Positions 34,993 through 43,264 of a stretch of DNA of 47,744 nucleotides are shown here, piece by piece. The DNA comes from Candidatus Gastranaerophilales bacterium (GTDB lineage: Bacteria; Cyanobacteriota; Vampirovibrionia; Gastranaerophilales; Gastranaerophilaceae): positions 1 through 47,744 of the forward strand of contig CALUVG010000017.1 of assembly GCA_944324165.1 (NCBI GenBank). Direction: 5' to 3'. Each line of letters starts with the position of its first letter. Position 1 is the stretch's first letter. Below the pieces are notes generated by a model. The model ran no database searches, was not told the DNA's origin, and was given only the letters and a program-made list of their open reading frames with translations. The position numbers and the translations under genes were made by a program.

Positions 34993-35035
34993 AAAGCCGG
35001 TTTATCTAAAATATTAAATTTTAAAATCCGGCTTT
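34993..35035 (-). terminator. Terminator-like hairpin between emrA and the emrB pair
   Basis: Inverted repeat aaagccgg / ccggcttt with a 27-nt AT-rich loop that can pair further. On the minus strand it is followed by TTTTTATTTT. It sits inside an otherwise plain operon, suggesting partial termination (attenuation). Confidence 0.6.
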
Positions 35036-35061
35036 CGGTTAAAAATATCATTTCAGAAATT

Positions 35062-36057
35062 TTATTTTACTCTTACTTTTGGTACAACAGACATACCAGG
35101 TACAATATTGTATTCCTCAGGATTAATTTTTTCAGTAAATACAATTTTAACAGGTATTCTCTGTACAATTTTTACAAAAGATCCGACCGCATTTTCGGGC
35201 GGGAAAAGACTGGATTTTGCCCCTGAAGCCCTTTGAATACTATCAACTTTTCCTTTAAAGACTTTATTAGGATAAGTATCAATTTTTATATCAACCTCCT
35301 GTCCGGGTTTCATATGCCTTAATTGATTTTCTTTAAAGTTTGCGACAACCCATACATCATCCGGTACAATTACAAAAAGCGGAGTACCAACTTGCACATA
35401 CATACCTTTTTCTACGCGTCTGTTTGATACAGTACCATTTTGAGGCGCATAAATATTTGTATATGAAAGATCTAATTCAGCCTCATCTTTCAATGCCTTT
35501 AATTCTTTTAAGTCAGCATCGGCAACTTTACTATTATCTTTTGAAAACAAAGATTGTTCAGCTGTTGTCAACTGTGCTTTTGAAGAATCATATTTTGCCT
35601 GTGCAGCATCTAGTGTTTGTTTGGATACTGCGCCTTCTGCATACAAATTTTTATATCTTTCCAAATCTTTTTCTGCAACTTCAATATTAGTAGTTGCAGC
35701 TGTAAAATTTGCTTTTGCATTTGTTTGATTTAGCAATTCTCTTTCATAACGTGCTTTTGCTTGCTCAACCTTTATTTTGTAATCCGCATCATCAATTCTT
35801 GCAACTAAATCGCCTTCATGTACTCTCTGGTTATCAGTAATAAACACATCCGTAATCTGTCCTGCAACCCTTGGAGCAACCTGAACAGTTGTAGTTTCAA
35901 CATAAGCATCATCTGTAGATTGAAACATAAGTGTTTCGTGTATAAAGTACCCTACTGCAATTACTACTAATACTCCAAGTCCTATAGCCAAATATCTTTT
36001 CTTAACTTTTTTGGCTTTATGCTCTTCTGTATTGTTTTCTAATTTTTTTTCTTCCAT
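35062..36057 (-). CDS. emrA: EmrA/HlyD-type membrane fusion protein (pump 2)
   Basis: 331 residues. Basic cytoplasmic tail with KKVKKR, one membrane helix (about 24-44), STDDAYVETTTVQVAPRVAG, a helical hairpin at ~95-205 (ERYKNLYAEGAVSKQTLDAA), YTNIYAPQNGTVSNR, VVANFKENQLRHM, and PGMSVVPKVRVK at the end. Close paralogue of the pump-1 adaptor with identical architecture. Preceded by GAGGTAG. Confidence 0.93.
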   Translation of the reverse strand: MEEKKLENNTEEHKAKKVKKRYLAIGLGVLVVIAVGYFIHETLMFQSTDDAYVETTTVQVAPRVAGQITDVFITDNQRVHEGDLVARIDDADYKIKVEQAKARYERELLNQTNAKANFTAATTNIEVAEKDLERYKNLYAEGAVSKQTLDAAQAKYDSSKAQLTTAEQSLFSKDNSKVADADLKELKALKDEAELDLSYTNIYAPQNGTVSNRRVEKGMYVQVGTPLFVIVPDDVWVVANFKENQLRHMKPGQEVDIKIDTYPNKVFKGKVDSIQRASGAKSSLFPPENAVGSFVKIVQRIPVKIVFTEKINPEEYNIVPGMSVVPKVRVK

Positions 36058-36084
36058 TTTTACTACCTCTACTTATAATAAATA

Positions 36085-36561
36085 TTATATATTCATTTTT
36101 ACAAATTCTTCTATACTATTTCTAAATCTTTTTAGCGATTGCTGTAAAGCTTCAATTTCTTCTTCTGAAAAAGATGCGGTTGTATTTCTAAAATGCACTT
36201 CCATTTTGTTACTTAACTCTTGCAGCTTTTTTAAACCCTTTTCTGTTATTCCCATCTTTCTCACGAGACGATTATTTTTGGTATCAATAAACCTTGTTAT
36301 AAGCCCCATACCTTCTAATGTATCAAGAATTCTGCCGGTGTTAGCCCTGTCTTTCAAAATAAGCTTTGCAAGATCGCGCTGGCATATACCGGCATTACAT
36401 GATATTGTATCCAATGTTATATATTCATCTGATGTAAGTCCAAGATTCAGCTTTTCAAACACCTGATTACCTAACTTTTTCATTAATCTGGCTGTTTGTT
36501 CCAGATCATAATATATACTGTCTGTAAAATGTTTAACCGGTAATTTCTGTATTTTTTGCAT
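36085..36561 (-). CDS. MarR-family regulator (pump 2)
   Basis: 158-residue winged-helix repressor: LGLTSDEYITLDTI, QRDLAKLILKDRANTGRILDTLEGMGLI, wing DTKNNRLVRKMGITEKG, and C-terminal dimer helices. First gene of the minus-strand pump-2 operon, 27 bp before emrA, and divergent from the channel gene at 36688. It probably binds the long inverted repeat at 36592-36631. Confidence 0.92.
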   Translation of the reverse strand: MQKIQKLPVKHFTDSIYYDLEQTARLMKKLGNQVFEKLNLGLTSDEYITLDTISCNAGICQRDLAKLILKDRANTGRILDTLEGMGLITRFIDTKNNRLVRKMGITEKGLKKLQELSNKMEVHFRNTTASFSEEEIEALQQSLKRFRNSIEEFVKMNI

Positions 36562-36591
36562 TCTTTTTCCAATTTGCTTTACAATTTTAAC

Positions 36592-36642
36592 ATATTGTTG
36601 TAAAAAAAATTTGTTGCATTTACAACAATATTATGTTATCAT
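36592..36642. promoter_or_regulatory. MarR operator and promoter between marR and the channel gene
   Basis: A perfect 13-bp inverted repeat (atattgttgtaaa 36592-36604 / tttacaacaatat 36619-36631) with a 14-bp spacer that holds a further ttgttg half-site. A plus-strand promoter TTGCAT (36614-36619), 17 bp, TATCAT (36637-36642) with extended TGT overlaps the right arm, so repressor binding would cover the -35 of the channel gene. Confidence 0.75.
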
Positions 36643-36687
36643 ACTAATATAGAAAATGCAAGTAGTTTTAAAAAAGGAAAAAGAAAA

Positions 36688-38085
36688 TTGAAAAAGATAC
36701 TATCAATAGCACTTATTCTAAGCATTTTGGGTATGAATACCATGCCTGTATTTGCAATAAAAAATAAACAGGAAACAGACAATACCCCGAAACAATTCAA
36801 GAGCATGGTTAAAAAAAATAAACGTACCAGTGATGATTACAAACTGGTTTATGTAAATCTTGATTACTGGGAAAGATTTAATGATGACTTATTAAACGGC
36901 TATATTCAAAAAGCAGTATTAAACAACTATGATTTAAAAATGGCAACACTCGCAACTGAAGAATATTATCAACAGGTAAAACTTCAATTTGCAAACGAAT
37001 TGCCTATGGCTGGTATAGGTTTTGCGCCTAATTATGTAAAAATGCCAAATGTTTCTTCCGGAGACTGGATGTTCGCCATGCCTGCTTTAGTTAATTATGA
37101 ATTTGATATTTTCCTAAAAAATCGCGATAAAACAAAATCCGCTAAGAAAAATTATGAAGCTTCAAAATTCGACGAACGAGCAGCTTACATTTCGGTTGCC
37201 TCTGCCGTTGGAACAACCTATTTTAATATTATCAAGTTAGATAAGATGATTGAACTTCAAGAAGAAATAGTAACGGACAGACAGGTGATATATGATTTAA
37301 TGCTGGTAAGAAACAGAGAAGGATTAACTTCAACTGCTGACACCTTAAATGCCAACAAATCACTTGTTAACGGAAAAACAGACTTGTTGGAATTAAAAAA
37401 ACAGAGAGAACAGTTATTGCACCAGTTTGCAGTATTAATTGGCGAAAGCCCGGAAAACGCTGCAAATCTTACAAGAGCCACACTTGATGATTTAACTTAT
37501 AACCATACAATACCTGACAGTATTTCAACGGAAGTAATTGTTCAGCGTCCGGATTATCTGAAAGCTGAAAAAATGGTGGAAAAAGCAGGTCTGGACGTTA
37601 GAATAGCGAAGAAAGAGTTTTTACCGACAATTAATTTAAGCGGTTTAGCATTATTCAATACGGCAAGTTTTGGCAGTTTGTTCTCTACAAAAGGTATGTT
37701 ATATGCACTTGGCGGGGCAGCCTTACTGCCATTATTCACCGGCGGTTCAAGGGTTGCAACTCTGAGATTGAGAAAAAATACTTATGAAAGAATTCTTCAG
37801 AATTATTACAAAACAAACCTTACAGCTATGCAGGAGATAAATGACTCTCTTGTGGCTGCAAGGCTTGATAAAGAAAAAATGGAACAAACACTTAAACAGG
37901 CTAATTTAGAAAGAGCCGATTACAAATATAATGAAATGCGATATGCTCAAGGCACAATTTCTAAATTAGATTTAATTCAGTTTAAAGAAAATTTATTGAC
38001 AATTGATAAACTTGTTGCCCAACAAAAAGTTGAATGTATGGTGGATTACATCAGTTTGTATAAAGCAACAGGAAGCAAGATTTAA
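36688..38085 (+). CDS. Outer-membrane efflux factor, TolC-like (pump 2)
   Basis: 465 residues. The start is a TTG at 36688 (signal peptide KKILSIALILSILGMNTMPVFA) with AAGGA 10-12 nt upstream. Two OMF repeats follow: QFANELPMAGIGF, NYEFDIFLKNRDKTKS, QRPDYLKAEKMVE, IAKKEFLPTINLSG, and GGSRVATLRLRK. These match pump-1's channel segment for segment, so they are paralogues. Forms the outer-membrane exit duct of pump 2. Followed by a strong terminator. Confidence 0.9.
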   Translation: MKKILSIALILSILGMNTMPVFAIKNKQETDNTPKQFKSMVKKNKRTSDDYKLVYVNLDYWERFNDDLLNGYIQKAVLNNYDLKMATLATEEYYQQVKLQFANELPMAGIGFAPNYVKMPNVSSGDWMFAMPALVNYEFDIFLKNRDKTKSAKKNYEASKFDERAAYISVASAVGTTYFNIIKLDKMIELQEEIVTDRQVIYDLMLVRNREGLTSTADTLNANKSLVNGKTDLLELKKQREQLLHQFAVLIGESPENAANLTRATLDDLTYNHTIPDSISTEVIVQRPDYLKAEKMVEKAGLDVRIAKKEFLPTINLSGLALFNTASFGSLFSTKGMLYALGGAALLPLFTGGSRVATLRLRKNTYERILQNYYKTNLTAMQEINDSLVAARLDKEKMEQTLKQANLERADYKYNEMRYAQGTISKLDLIQFKENLLTIDKLVAQQKVECMVDYISLYKATGSKI

Positions 38086-38127
38086 GTATAATCATCACCT
38101 CTTTACTTTAAAAACTAAAGTGAAGCC

Positions 38128-38157
38128 CCGGCAATTCTCCAGTTGCCGGCTTTTTTT
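38128..38157 (+). terminator. Intrinsic terminator after pump-2 channel gene
   Basis: Stem ccggcaa / ttgccgg, 8-nt loop, then seven Ts. Confidence 0.9.
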
Positions 38158-38215
38158 ATATTTAATTTGCATTTTTTTTGTATTATAGGGTATATTATAT
38201 ATAAGAGGTTAAATT

Positions 38216-39022
38216 ATGAAATCTGTAAAAGAAATAGCAATAGAAACAAAAATACTGGGACGATTAAAGAAGAATTCAAAAGCACTGGAACTTGCAGAAT
38301 ACTTATTTGCTGATGAAGAACTGCAGGAATTGCAGGAATACGCAAACAATGTTTCCATTAAACGTCTTGGTTATAATGATCATGGTCCTGTTCATATGAG
38401 ACAGGTTGTTGGTAATGCAATAAAAATGTTGAATATTCTTCAGGATTCAGGCATACAAACATCACTTGAAAAAGAAGAGATAGGGACTTTTGAAGACAGC
38501 ATGTGCGCAGTAATTCTTGCCGGTTTAATGCACGATTTAGGCATGACAATCGGTCGTCAGGGGCATGAAGATATGTCCGTAATTCTTGCGCAGCCAATTA
38601 TTGAAAGAGCATTGATGCATATTTTCCCAGACAATCTTCATAAAAGAGTAGTTATAAAATCGTTAGCTACTGAGGCAATTATAGGTCATATGTCTTCTAA
38701 AAAAATACATTCTCTTGAAGCCGGCATTATACTAATTGCTGACGGCTGTGATATGACAAAAGGACGTGCAAGAATACCGCTTGCGATAAACACAACTCCA
38801 AAAGTAGGTGACATCCATAAATATTCCGCAAATGCAATAACACGTATTGGCATTCATCACGGTCAAAGAAAACCTATTAAGATTACAATAGAAATGACTG
38901 CAGATGTGGGATTTTTCCAGATAGAAGAAGTTTTACTGACCAAAATCGACTCAAGTCCGGCTAAACAGTATGTAGAACTCTATGCCGGTGTTGAAGGTCA
39001 GGAACCTAAATGTTATTTATAA
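38216..39022 (+). CDS. HD-domain phosphohydrolase
   Basis: 268 residues. HD-superfamily metal site: DHGPVHMRQV near residue 57, HDLGM near 106-110 (the HD pair), GHEDMS near 116, and a later Asp in ADGCDMTKGRARIP. Some members hydrolyse (p)ppGpp, cyclic nucleotides or dNTPs; sequence alone does not settle the substrate. C-terminal ~80 residues are beta-rich. The ATG follows AGAGG. It is a single-gene unit closed by a very strong GC-rich terminator. Confidence 0.82.
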   Translation: MKSVKEIAIETKILGRLKKNSKALELAEYLFADEELQELQEYANNVSIKRLGYNDHGPVHMRQVVGNAIKMLNILQDSGIQTSLEKEEIGTFEDSMCAVILAGLMHDLGMTIGRQGHEDMSVILAQPIIERALMHIFPDNLHKRVVIKSLATEAIIGHMSSKKIHSLEAGIILIADGCDMTKGRARIPLAINTTPKVGDIHKYSANAITRIGIHHGQRKPIKITIEMTADVGFFQIEEVLLTKIDSSPAKQYVELYAGVEGQEPKCYL

Positions 39023-39036
39023 TAAAAGATGTGTAA

Positions 39037-39067
39037 GGCGGCGGGGCTGACGCCCCGCCGCCTTTTT
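39037..39067 (+). terminator. Strong GC-rich terminator after the HD gene
   Basis: Perfect 11-bp stem ggcggcggggc / gccccgccgcc with loop tgac and five Ts. Confidence 0.92.
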
Positions 39068-39088
39068 GCAAAATTTTATAGAAAATTT

Positions 39089-39631
39089 TTACACACTTTT
39101 ACCGGCATCATAAGCGGCTTTAATATAAGGGGTTTCATTTATTTCACCTTTATTCCAAACGCCGGCTGCATAGATAACTCCTCGTTCTACAGCACCTGTC
39201 AGACAATCCGTAAATCCTCTGAAACATTCAACCGCTCTCTCTAGATTGTGAGGATTATCATCTGCTGCTGTTACGATAAAGTAAAATTCTTTATTTAGCA
39301 TTTTTGTGTATTTTGCACAACATCTATCAATTAATGTTTTCATTTGCGCATCAATTGTATAAAAATACACAGGTGATGCCATTACAATAACATCCACATC
39401 CAACATTTTATCCAGAATTTCTTCCATATCATCTTTTTGGGAACATCCTGAATAACCATTTGATGTACATAACCCGCAGCCGATACAGTAATTTATTTTT
39501 TTATCCCGTAAAAAAATCTTTTCAACAGTATTACCGGTTTCAACTGCTCCTTTCATAAATTCGTCGCATAAAACATCTGAATTTCCGCCTTTTCGCGGAC
39601 TGCTTGATAAAATTAGAACTTTTTTTGACAT
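39089..39631 (-). CDS. NADPH-dependent FMN reductase / iron-sulfur flavoprotein-like
   Basis: 180 residues with a flavodoxin-like fold: VLILSSSPRKGGNSDVL (FMN phosphate loop), ASPVYFYTIDAQMKTLIDR (flavin ring loop). A cysteine group (YCIGCGLCTSNGYSGC) resembles the compact 4Fe-4S motif of archaeal and clostridial iron-sulfur flavoproteins, so it may bind a cluster as well as FMN. Role would be NAD(P)H-linked electron transfer or quinone/metal reduction. Start chosen at 39631 (MSKKVLI) with AAGGAAGG upstream; the extra residues from 39685 cross the palindrome at 39665. Confidence 0.85.
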   Translation of the reverse strand: MSKKVLILSSSPRKGGNSDVLCDEFMKGAVETGNTVEKIFLRDKKINYCIGCGLCTSNGYSGCSQKDDMEEILDKMLDVDVIVMASPVYFYTIDAQMKTLIDRCCAKYTKMLNKEFYFIVTAADDNPHNLERAVECFRGFTDCLTGAVERGVIYAAGVWNKGEINETPYIKAAYDAGKSV

Positions 39632-39664
39632 TGCTATCCTTCCTTTCATATTATAAAGTAACAT

Positions 39665-39680
39665 TGAGAGTGCACTCTCA
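39665..39680. promoter_or_regulatory. Perfect 16-bp palindrome upstream of the flavoprotein
   Basis: TGAGAGTGCACTCTCA lies 33 bp before the ATG, between a TTGACT (39685-39680) and a TATAAT (39655-39650) on the minus strand. It looks like a TetR-type operator. The regulator is not recognised in the window. Confidence 0.6.
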
Positions 39681-39696
39681 GTCAAGTATCTTACAG

Positions 39697-40299
39697 TTAC
39701 TGAATTTTAAACTCATCTACAAGCCATTCTATAAGTGTTTTACGCTCACCAAACTGTATACTGTATGCAAATTCATGATCTTGATTTGTAAGAAAATTAT
39801 AACTTACATTAAAGGCATAGGGTTCTGTGATATCACCGAGTTCTTTGTATTTTTCTTCTGATATTGTTTTAGTTTCCGCATCCAATACTTTTGAGTAATT
39901 TAAGCCTTCAAATGCGCAAAAAGGTATTTTGGAAGACCCGTCGTCACGAAAATACATAAGTCCGAAAGTTCTGCATATTATGCCCCGGTAATCATAGACA
40001 AGGCACTCGTCGTTTTGCAAAAACGGACATTCGTAATTAAAATGTTCGCCCTCAAAAGTCAATCTGTCTTCAAATATATTTTGAATTTTATTTTTGATTA
40101 CATTTTGCAGTTCCGGTTTAAGTTTTTTAAACCCTAGCATCAGATACCGGAATTCTATTTCCGTAAACGGATAATTTCCGTTTTTACAACATTTTGCACA
40201 GCCTTTTTTACAACAAATATAGGGCTGCTGGTTTTTAAAAAAGCCATCTAATTTATTCGTCAAATAATCCAGATATCGAATATAGTTATACAGAATCAT
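39697..40299 (-). CDS. YkgJ-family cysteine-cluster protein (UPF0153)
   Basis: 200 residues. The N-terminal CCKKGCAKCCKNG and the later CPFL-(x)n-CLVYDYRGIICRTFG are the family's Cys-rich metal-chelating signature (zinc or iron-sulfur suspected, not established). Overlaps the murF end by 14 bp and is probably co-transcribed with it. No signal peptide, so cytoplasmic. Confidence 0.85.
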   Translation of the reverse strand: MILYNYIRYLDYLTNKLDGFFKNQQPYICCKKGCAKCCKNGNYPFTEIEFRYLMLGFKKLKPELQNVIKNKIQNIFEDRLTFEGEHFNYECPFLQNDECLVYDYRGIICRTFGLMYFRDDGSSKIPFCAFEGLNYSKVLDAETKTISEEKYKELGDITEPYAFNVSYNFLTNQDHEFAYSIQFGERKTLIEWLVDEFKIQ

Positions 40300-41680
40300 T
40301 GTATTTAGCCATTAATACTTTCAAGTAATTGACAATTCTATAAAGACTGATTGAATGCGAAGATTTTATAAATACACAGTCTCCGTCTTTAAGCCAATTT
40401 AATAAATCTTTGTTAAGAGCTTTATATTCAGGATACCATTGACCTGAATATTTATCTTTTAAAACATCCCACAACGCCTTCATCTGCTCGCCGCAAAGCA
40501 ATACTCTGACAGGTTGAATTTTGTCTATTGTTTCGGCAAGCGCGAGATGATTTTTATGTGTTTCGGGTCCGCCTTCAGCCATATCACCGAGGATTAATAC
40601 ACGTGTTTTATCAGCCCCGCCAAACATTTTACCAAACCCTTCAAGTGATGCTTTCATTGATAACGGATTGGCGTTAAATGCCTCGTCAACCATAATAATT
40701 TCACGATTAGGTAGAATTTTACCTTTATAAACTTCACCGCGACCTGCAAGTGCCTGAAATTTATTTAATTTTTCACACGCACTATCCACAGATAACCCCA
40801 TATCGTTAATTACGGCAACGACAAATGCCATATCCAGAAGAATATGCCGCGGCAAAAACTGTTTCATAATATATTTTTTGTCACCAACATAAATAACATT
40901 TTCAGATGCAGTTTCAATTCTTACATCGGCATCTACACTCTCACCCACAGTTATAATACGTAAGTTTCTATCTTTTGCCGCTGTTTCCAGTATATTATAA
41001 TATTGCATTTCCTTGTATATTACGGCAACGCCGTTTTCAGGTACAGCATCAAATATTTTAGCTTTGTTGCGTGCAATATCCTCGACACTCTGATGTTCTT
41101 TTAAATGTACCGGAGCGACATTCGTTACAATTGCATAATTCGGACGGGTTATCAAAGAATTTCTTGTCATACCGCCGCCTAGAGATGTTTCAATCGCCCA
41201 GTAAGGAACATGTAATGAAAAGTTTGACATATTCCAGCAAATCCCCCAGGTTGTATTTGCCTGGTTAAGATTTGAGGATACACCGTACTCTTCCAATACA
41301 TCATAAAACATCTTTGTAACAGTTGATTTTCCGGAACTGCCTGTTACTGCGATTACCTTACCTTTGAAAACTTTTCTTATAAATTTAGCAAAATAAATAA
41401 CGGATTTGCTCAAATCCGGCACTTCAACGATAGGAATATTCAATTCCAAAAAAGGTTGTGCATTAGTACAAACAATAGCACTTGCCCTATCCAAAACTTT
41501 TTCTAAGGATTCTACAGGTATTCCTATAGTTTCTTCGCCCGTGCGCACAATTGCAATATTGCCGTCCTCAAAAGAACTGTGGGTAATTTTAATACCTTTT
41601 GCATGCCAGCCTTCATAAAAATTATATAATTTTGCTTTCGGATTTGCTAATCTTACCCGTTTTTCATTCCAAAAATCCAT
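40286..41680 (-). CDS. murF: MurF: UDP-MurNAc-tripeptide--D-Ala-D-Ala ligase
   Basis: 464 residues, Mur-ligase fold: N-terminal UDP-binding domain (1-~105), ATPase domain with P-loop AVTGSSGKST (Ser where many have Thr), the NANTTWGI-like motif here as LNQANTTWGICWN, and the C-terminal domain with VDEAFNANPLSMKASL, diagnostic for MurF. Adds D-Ala-D-Ala in the last cytoplasmic step of peptidoglycan precursor synthesis. No Shine-Dalgarno: an extended -10 (TGG TAAAAT) ends 6 nt before the ATG and TTGCGG sits 17 bp further, suggesting a leaderless transcript. Confidence 0.87.
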   Translation of the reverse strand: MDFWNEKRVRLANPKAKLYNFYEGWHAKGIKITHSSFEDGNIAIVRTGEETIGIPVESLEKVLDRASAIVCTNAQPFLELNIPIVEVPDLSKSVIYFAKFIRKVFKGKVIAVTGSSGKSTVTKMFYDVLEEYGVSSNLNQANTTWGICWNMSNFSLHVPYWAIETSLGGGMTRNSLITRPNYAIVTNVAPVHLKEHQSVEDIARNKAKIFDAVPENGVAVIYKEMQYYNILETAAKDRNLRIITVGESVDADVRIETASENVIYVGDKKYIMKQFLPRHILLDMAFVVAVINDMGLSVDSACEKLNKFQALAGRGEVYKGKILPNREIIMVDEAFNANPLSMKASLEGFGKMFGGADKTRVLILGDMAEGGPETHKNHLALAETIDKIQPVRVLLCGEQMKALWDVLKDKYSGQWYPEYKALNKDLLNWLKDGDCVFIKSSHSISLYRIVNYLKVLMAKYNDSV

Positions 41681-41686
41681 AATCTT

Positions 41687-41715
41687 ATTTTACCATAAAT
41701 TTTCAAAACCCGCAA
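41687..41715 (-). promoter_or_regulatory. murF promoter, probably leaderless
   Basis: TTGCGG (41715-41710), 17-bp spacer, TAAAAT (41692-41687) with upstream TGG. Six nt separate the -10 from the ATG at 41680. Confidence 0.6.
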
Positions 41716-42453
41716 CTAATTTAACTTCAACACTGCACTGTGCCTGCTTGTTGTTGCATTTTCCTTCCTGTAAGAAAAGAACATATCATTATTGCAGACA
41801 GTACAATACGGGCACACATCAATACTCTCGACGCCGGTTTCAACAATTTGCTGCCTGTTTATTCCTTTTAAATCAACAAACAACTTGCCATCGCGTTCTT
41901 CAAACAAATCATCGTAAACACTGATTGTACTTTTTAGCTGCTGCATTACATCTTCACCAACATTATAACAACATTTTGAGATAGCAGGTCCTATTACGGC
42001 AACTATATCTTTGGTATTTGAATTAAAATCCGAGACGAGTTTTTTCACAGTCAAATAAGATATTTTCTGAGCAGTACCGCGCCATCCTGCATGTGAAACG
42101 GCTCCGATATTTTGCTTTTTATCGTAAAAAATTACGGGCGTACAATCTGCAAAATTCAAATATATTGCATGCTTAGAATCCGTAAGAATAAGCCCGTCAG
42201 TATCAGGATAAACATTGCATTGCGGCTGTACAACCGCAATATTTGCCGTATGTGTTTGCGAAGGTGTGATTAAATCTTCAGGTTTAATGTTCAAATATTC
42301 ACAAATTTCTTTTTTATTTTCCGCAACTATAGGCTCATATTCAGGCTCTTTAGACTTGATGCAAGTTTCTCTTGTTGTAAAAAAATGCTCCACACATTCA
42401 AGCATATCCGATTTCAAAATTCTTTTCATATTTATAGAGGTATAATAAAACAT
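41716..42453 (-). CDS. pgeF: PgeF/YfiH multicopper-oxidase-like (laccase-domain) protein
   Basis: 245 residues. Family landmarks: PSQTHTANIAVV (first His), LNFADCTPVIFYD (Cys), AVSHAGWRGTAQ (second His), GPAISKCCYNVG, and DVCPYCTVCNNDMFFSYRKE near the end. YfiH-type proteins prevent misincorporation at peptidoglycan residue 1 (editing factor) and have purine/phenol oxidase activities. The ATG at 42453 is favoured by a TACAAT exactly 6 nt upstream (leaderless); the alternative is Met 9 at 42429. Clusters with murF and nagZ. Confidence 0.92.
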   Translation of the reverse strand: MFYYTSINMKRILKSDMLECVEHFFTTRETCIKSKEPEYEPIVAENKKEICEYLNIKPEDLITPSQTHTANIAVVQPQCNVYPDTDGLILTDSKHAIYLNFADCTPVIFYDKKQNIGAVSHAGWRGTAQKISYLTVKKLVSDFNSNTKDIVAVIGPAISKCCYNVGEDVMQQLKSTISVYDDLFEERDGKLFVDLKGINRQQIVETGVESIDVCPYCTVCNNDMFFSYRKENATTSRHSAVLKLN

Positions 42454-42459
42454 ATTTTT

Positions 42460-42539
42460 ATTGTAATATAAAAATAGGTTAAGTTAACTATATAAAATAT
42501 TAAAATTTTTAAATAAAAATATTATTATAAAGTTAACTA
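42460..42539. promoter_or_regulatory. pgeF/aquaporin intergenic region with direct repeats
   Basis: Contains the pgeF -10 TACAAT (42465-42460, minus) with TTAACT 16 bp upstream, and a 10-bp direct repeat aagttaacta at 42481-42490 and 42530-42539, each with the palindrome gttaac. May be paired sites for one regulator. The rest is plain AT-rich DNA. Confidence 0.4.
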
Positions 42540-42559
42540 AAAGAAAGGAGTTTATGGTT

Positions 42560-43198
42560 ATGAATAAAAGCGTAAAAAAATATCTTGTAGAATTTATTGG
42601 AACATTTTTTCTGGTCTTTACTGTCGGCTGCTGCGTATTGTTTGGCATACCGGGCGTAATCCCTGCTATAGCAATAGGTATGGTATTAATGATTATGGTG
42701 TATGCAGGCGGTCAGATTTCCGGCGGTCATTATAATCCGGCAGTGTCTCTTGCTGCAGTTATAAGAGGGGCACTACAGGCAAAAGAGCTTGTGCCTTACT
42801 GGATTGCACAAATACTTGGCGGCACTATCGCTGCATTCTTAATTTTGCAAATGGTAACCCCGCCGGCATATGCAAATATGGTTAACTATGAAAGCACAGG
42901 GTTAATAATCGGAGAATTTTTATTTACTTTTGCATTATGCTATGTAGTTTTGTTTACAGCAACATCTCCGGAAACAGAAGGTAATTCATATTATGGATTT
43001 GCAATAGGCTCAACTGTTATGGTCGGGATTTTTGCGGTTGGAAGTGCAATTTGTTATGGAGCATTCAATCCTGCTGTTGCCATTGCTCTCGGCACTATGC
43101 AAATCGCTGACTGGTCCAGTATTCTATTGACAATCCTTGCCAATCTTCTGGGAGGATTTGCTGCTGCTTTTGTTTATAAATTTGTAAAATCAAACTAA
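42560..43198 (+). CDS. Aquaporin / MIP-family channel
   Basis: 212 residues, six helices and two NPA boxes (GHYNPAVSLA near residue 60 and GAFNPAVAIA near 174). EFIGTFFLVFTVG is the usual first helix. The second NPA lacks the Arg that follows in strict water channels (NPAVA versus NPARS/NPAR), placing it in the less selective bacterial branch that may carry water, glycerol or other small solutes. I use the ATG at 42560, 9 nt after AAAGGAG; the ATG at 42554 is too close. Ends in a good terminator. Confidence 0.9.
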   Translation: MNKSVKKYLVEFIGTFFLVFTVGCCVLFGIPGVIPAIAIGMVLMIMVYAGGQISGGHYNPAVSLAAVIRGALQAKELVPYWIAQILGGTIAAFLILQMVTPPAYANMVNYESTGLIIGEFLFTFALCYVVLFTATSPETEGNSYYGFAIGSTVMVGIFAVGSAICYGAFNPAVAIALGTMQIADWSSILLTILANLLGGFAAAFVYKFVKSN

Positions 43199-43217
43199 TA
43201 AAATAACTCGCATATCT

Positions 43218-43248
43218 AACAGGATACCGCAACTGGTATCCTGTTTTT
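43218..43248 (+). terminator. Intrinsic terminator after the aquaporin
   Basis: Perfect 11-bp stem aacaggatacc / ggtatcctgtt with a 6-nt loop, followed by Ts. Confidence 0.9.
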
Positions 43249-43252
43249 ATGT

Positions 43253-43264
43253 TATAATATTTCT
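43253..43264 (+). promoter_or_regulatory. Leaderless-type -10 of the secreted hydrolase
   Basis: TATAAT at 43253-43258 then six bases and the ATG at 43265. No Shine-Dalgarno and no clear -35. Confidence 0.5.

Noticed and set aside
38216-39022. RelA/SpoT (p)ppGpp synthetase-hydrolase
   Set aside because: Only an HD site is present; there is no synthetase, TGS or ACT domain, so the specific name is unsupported.
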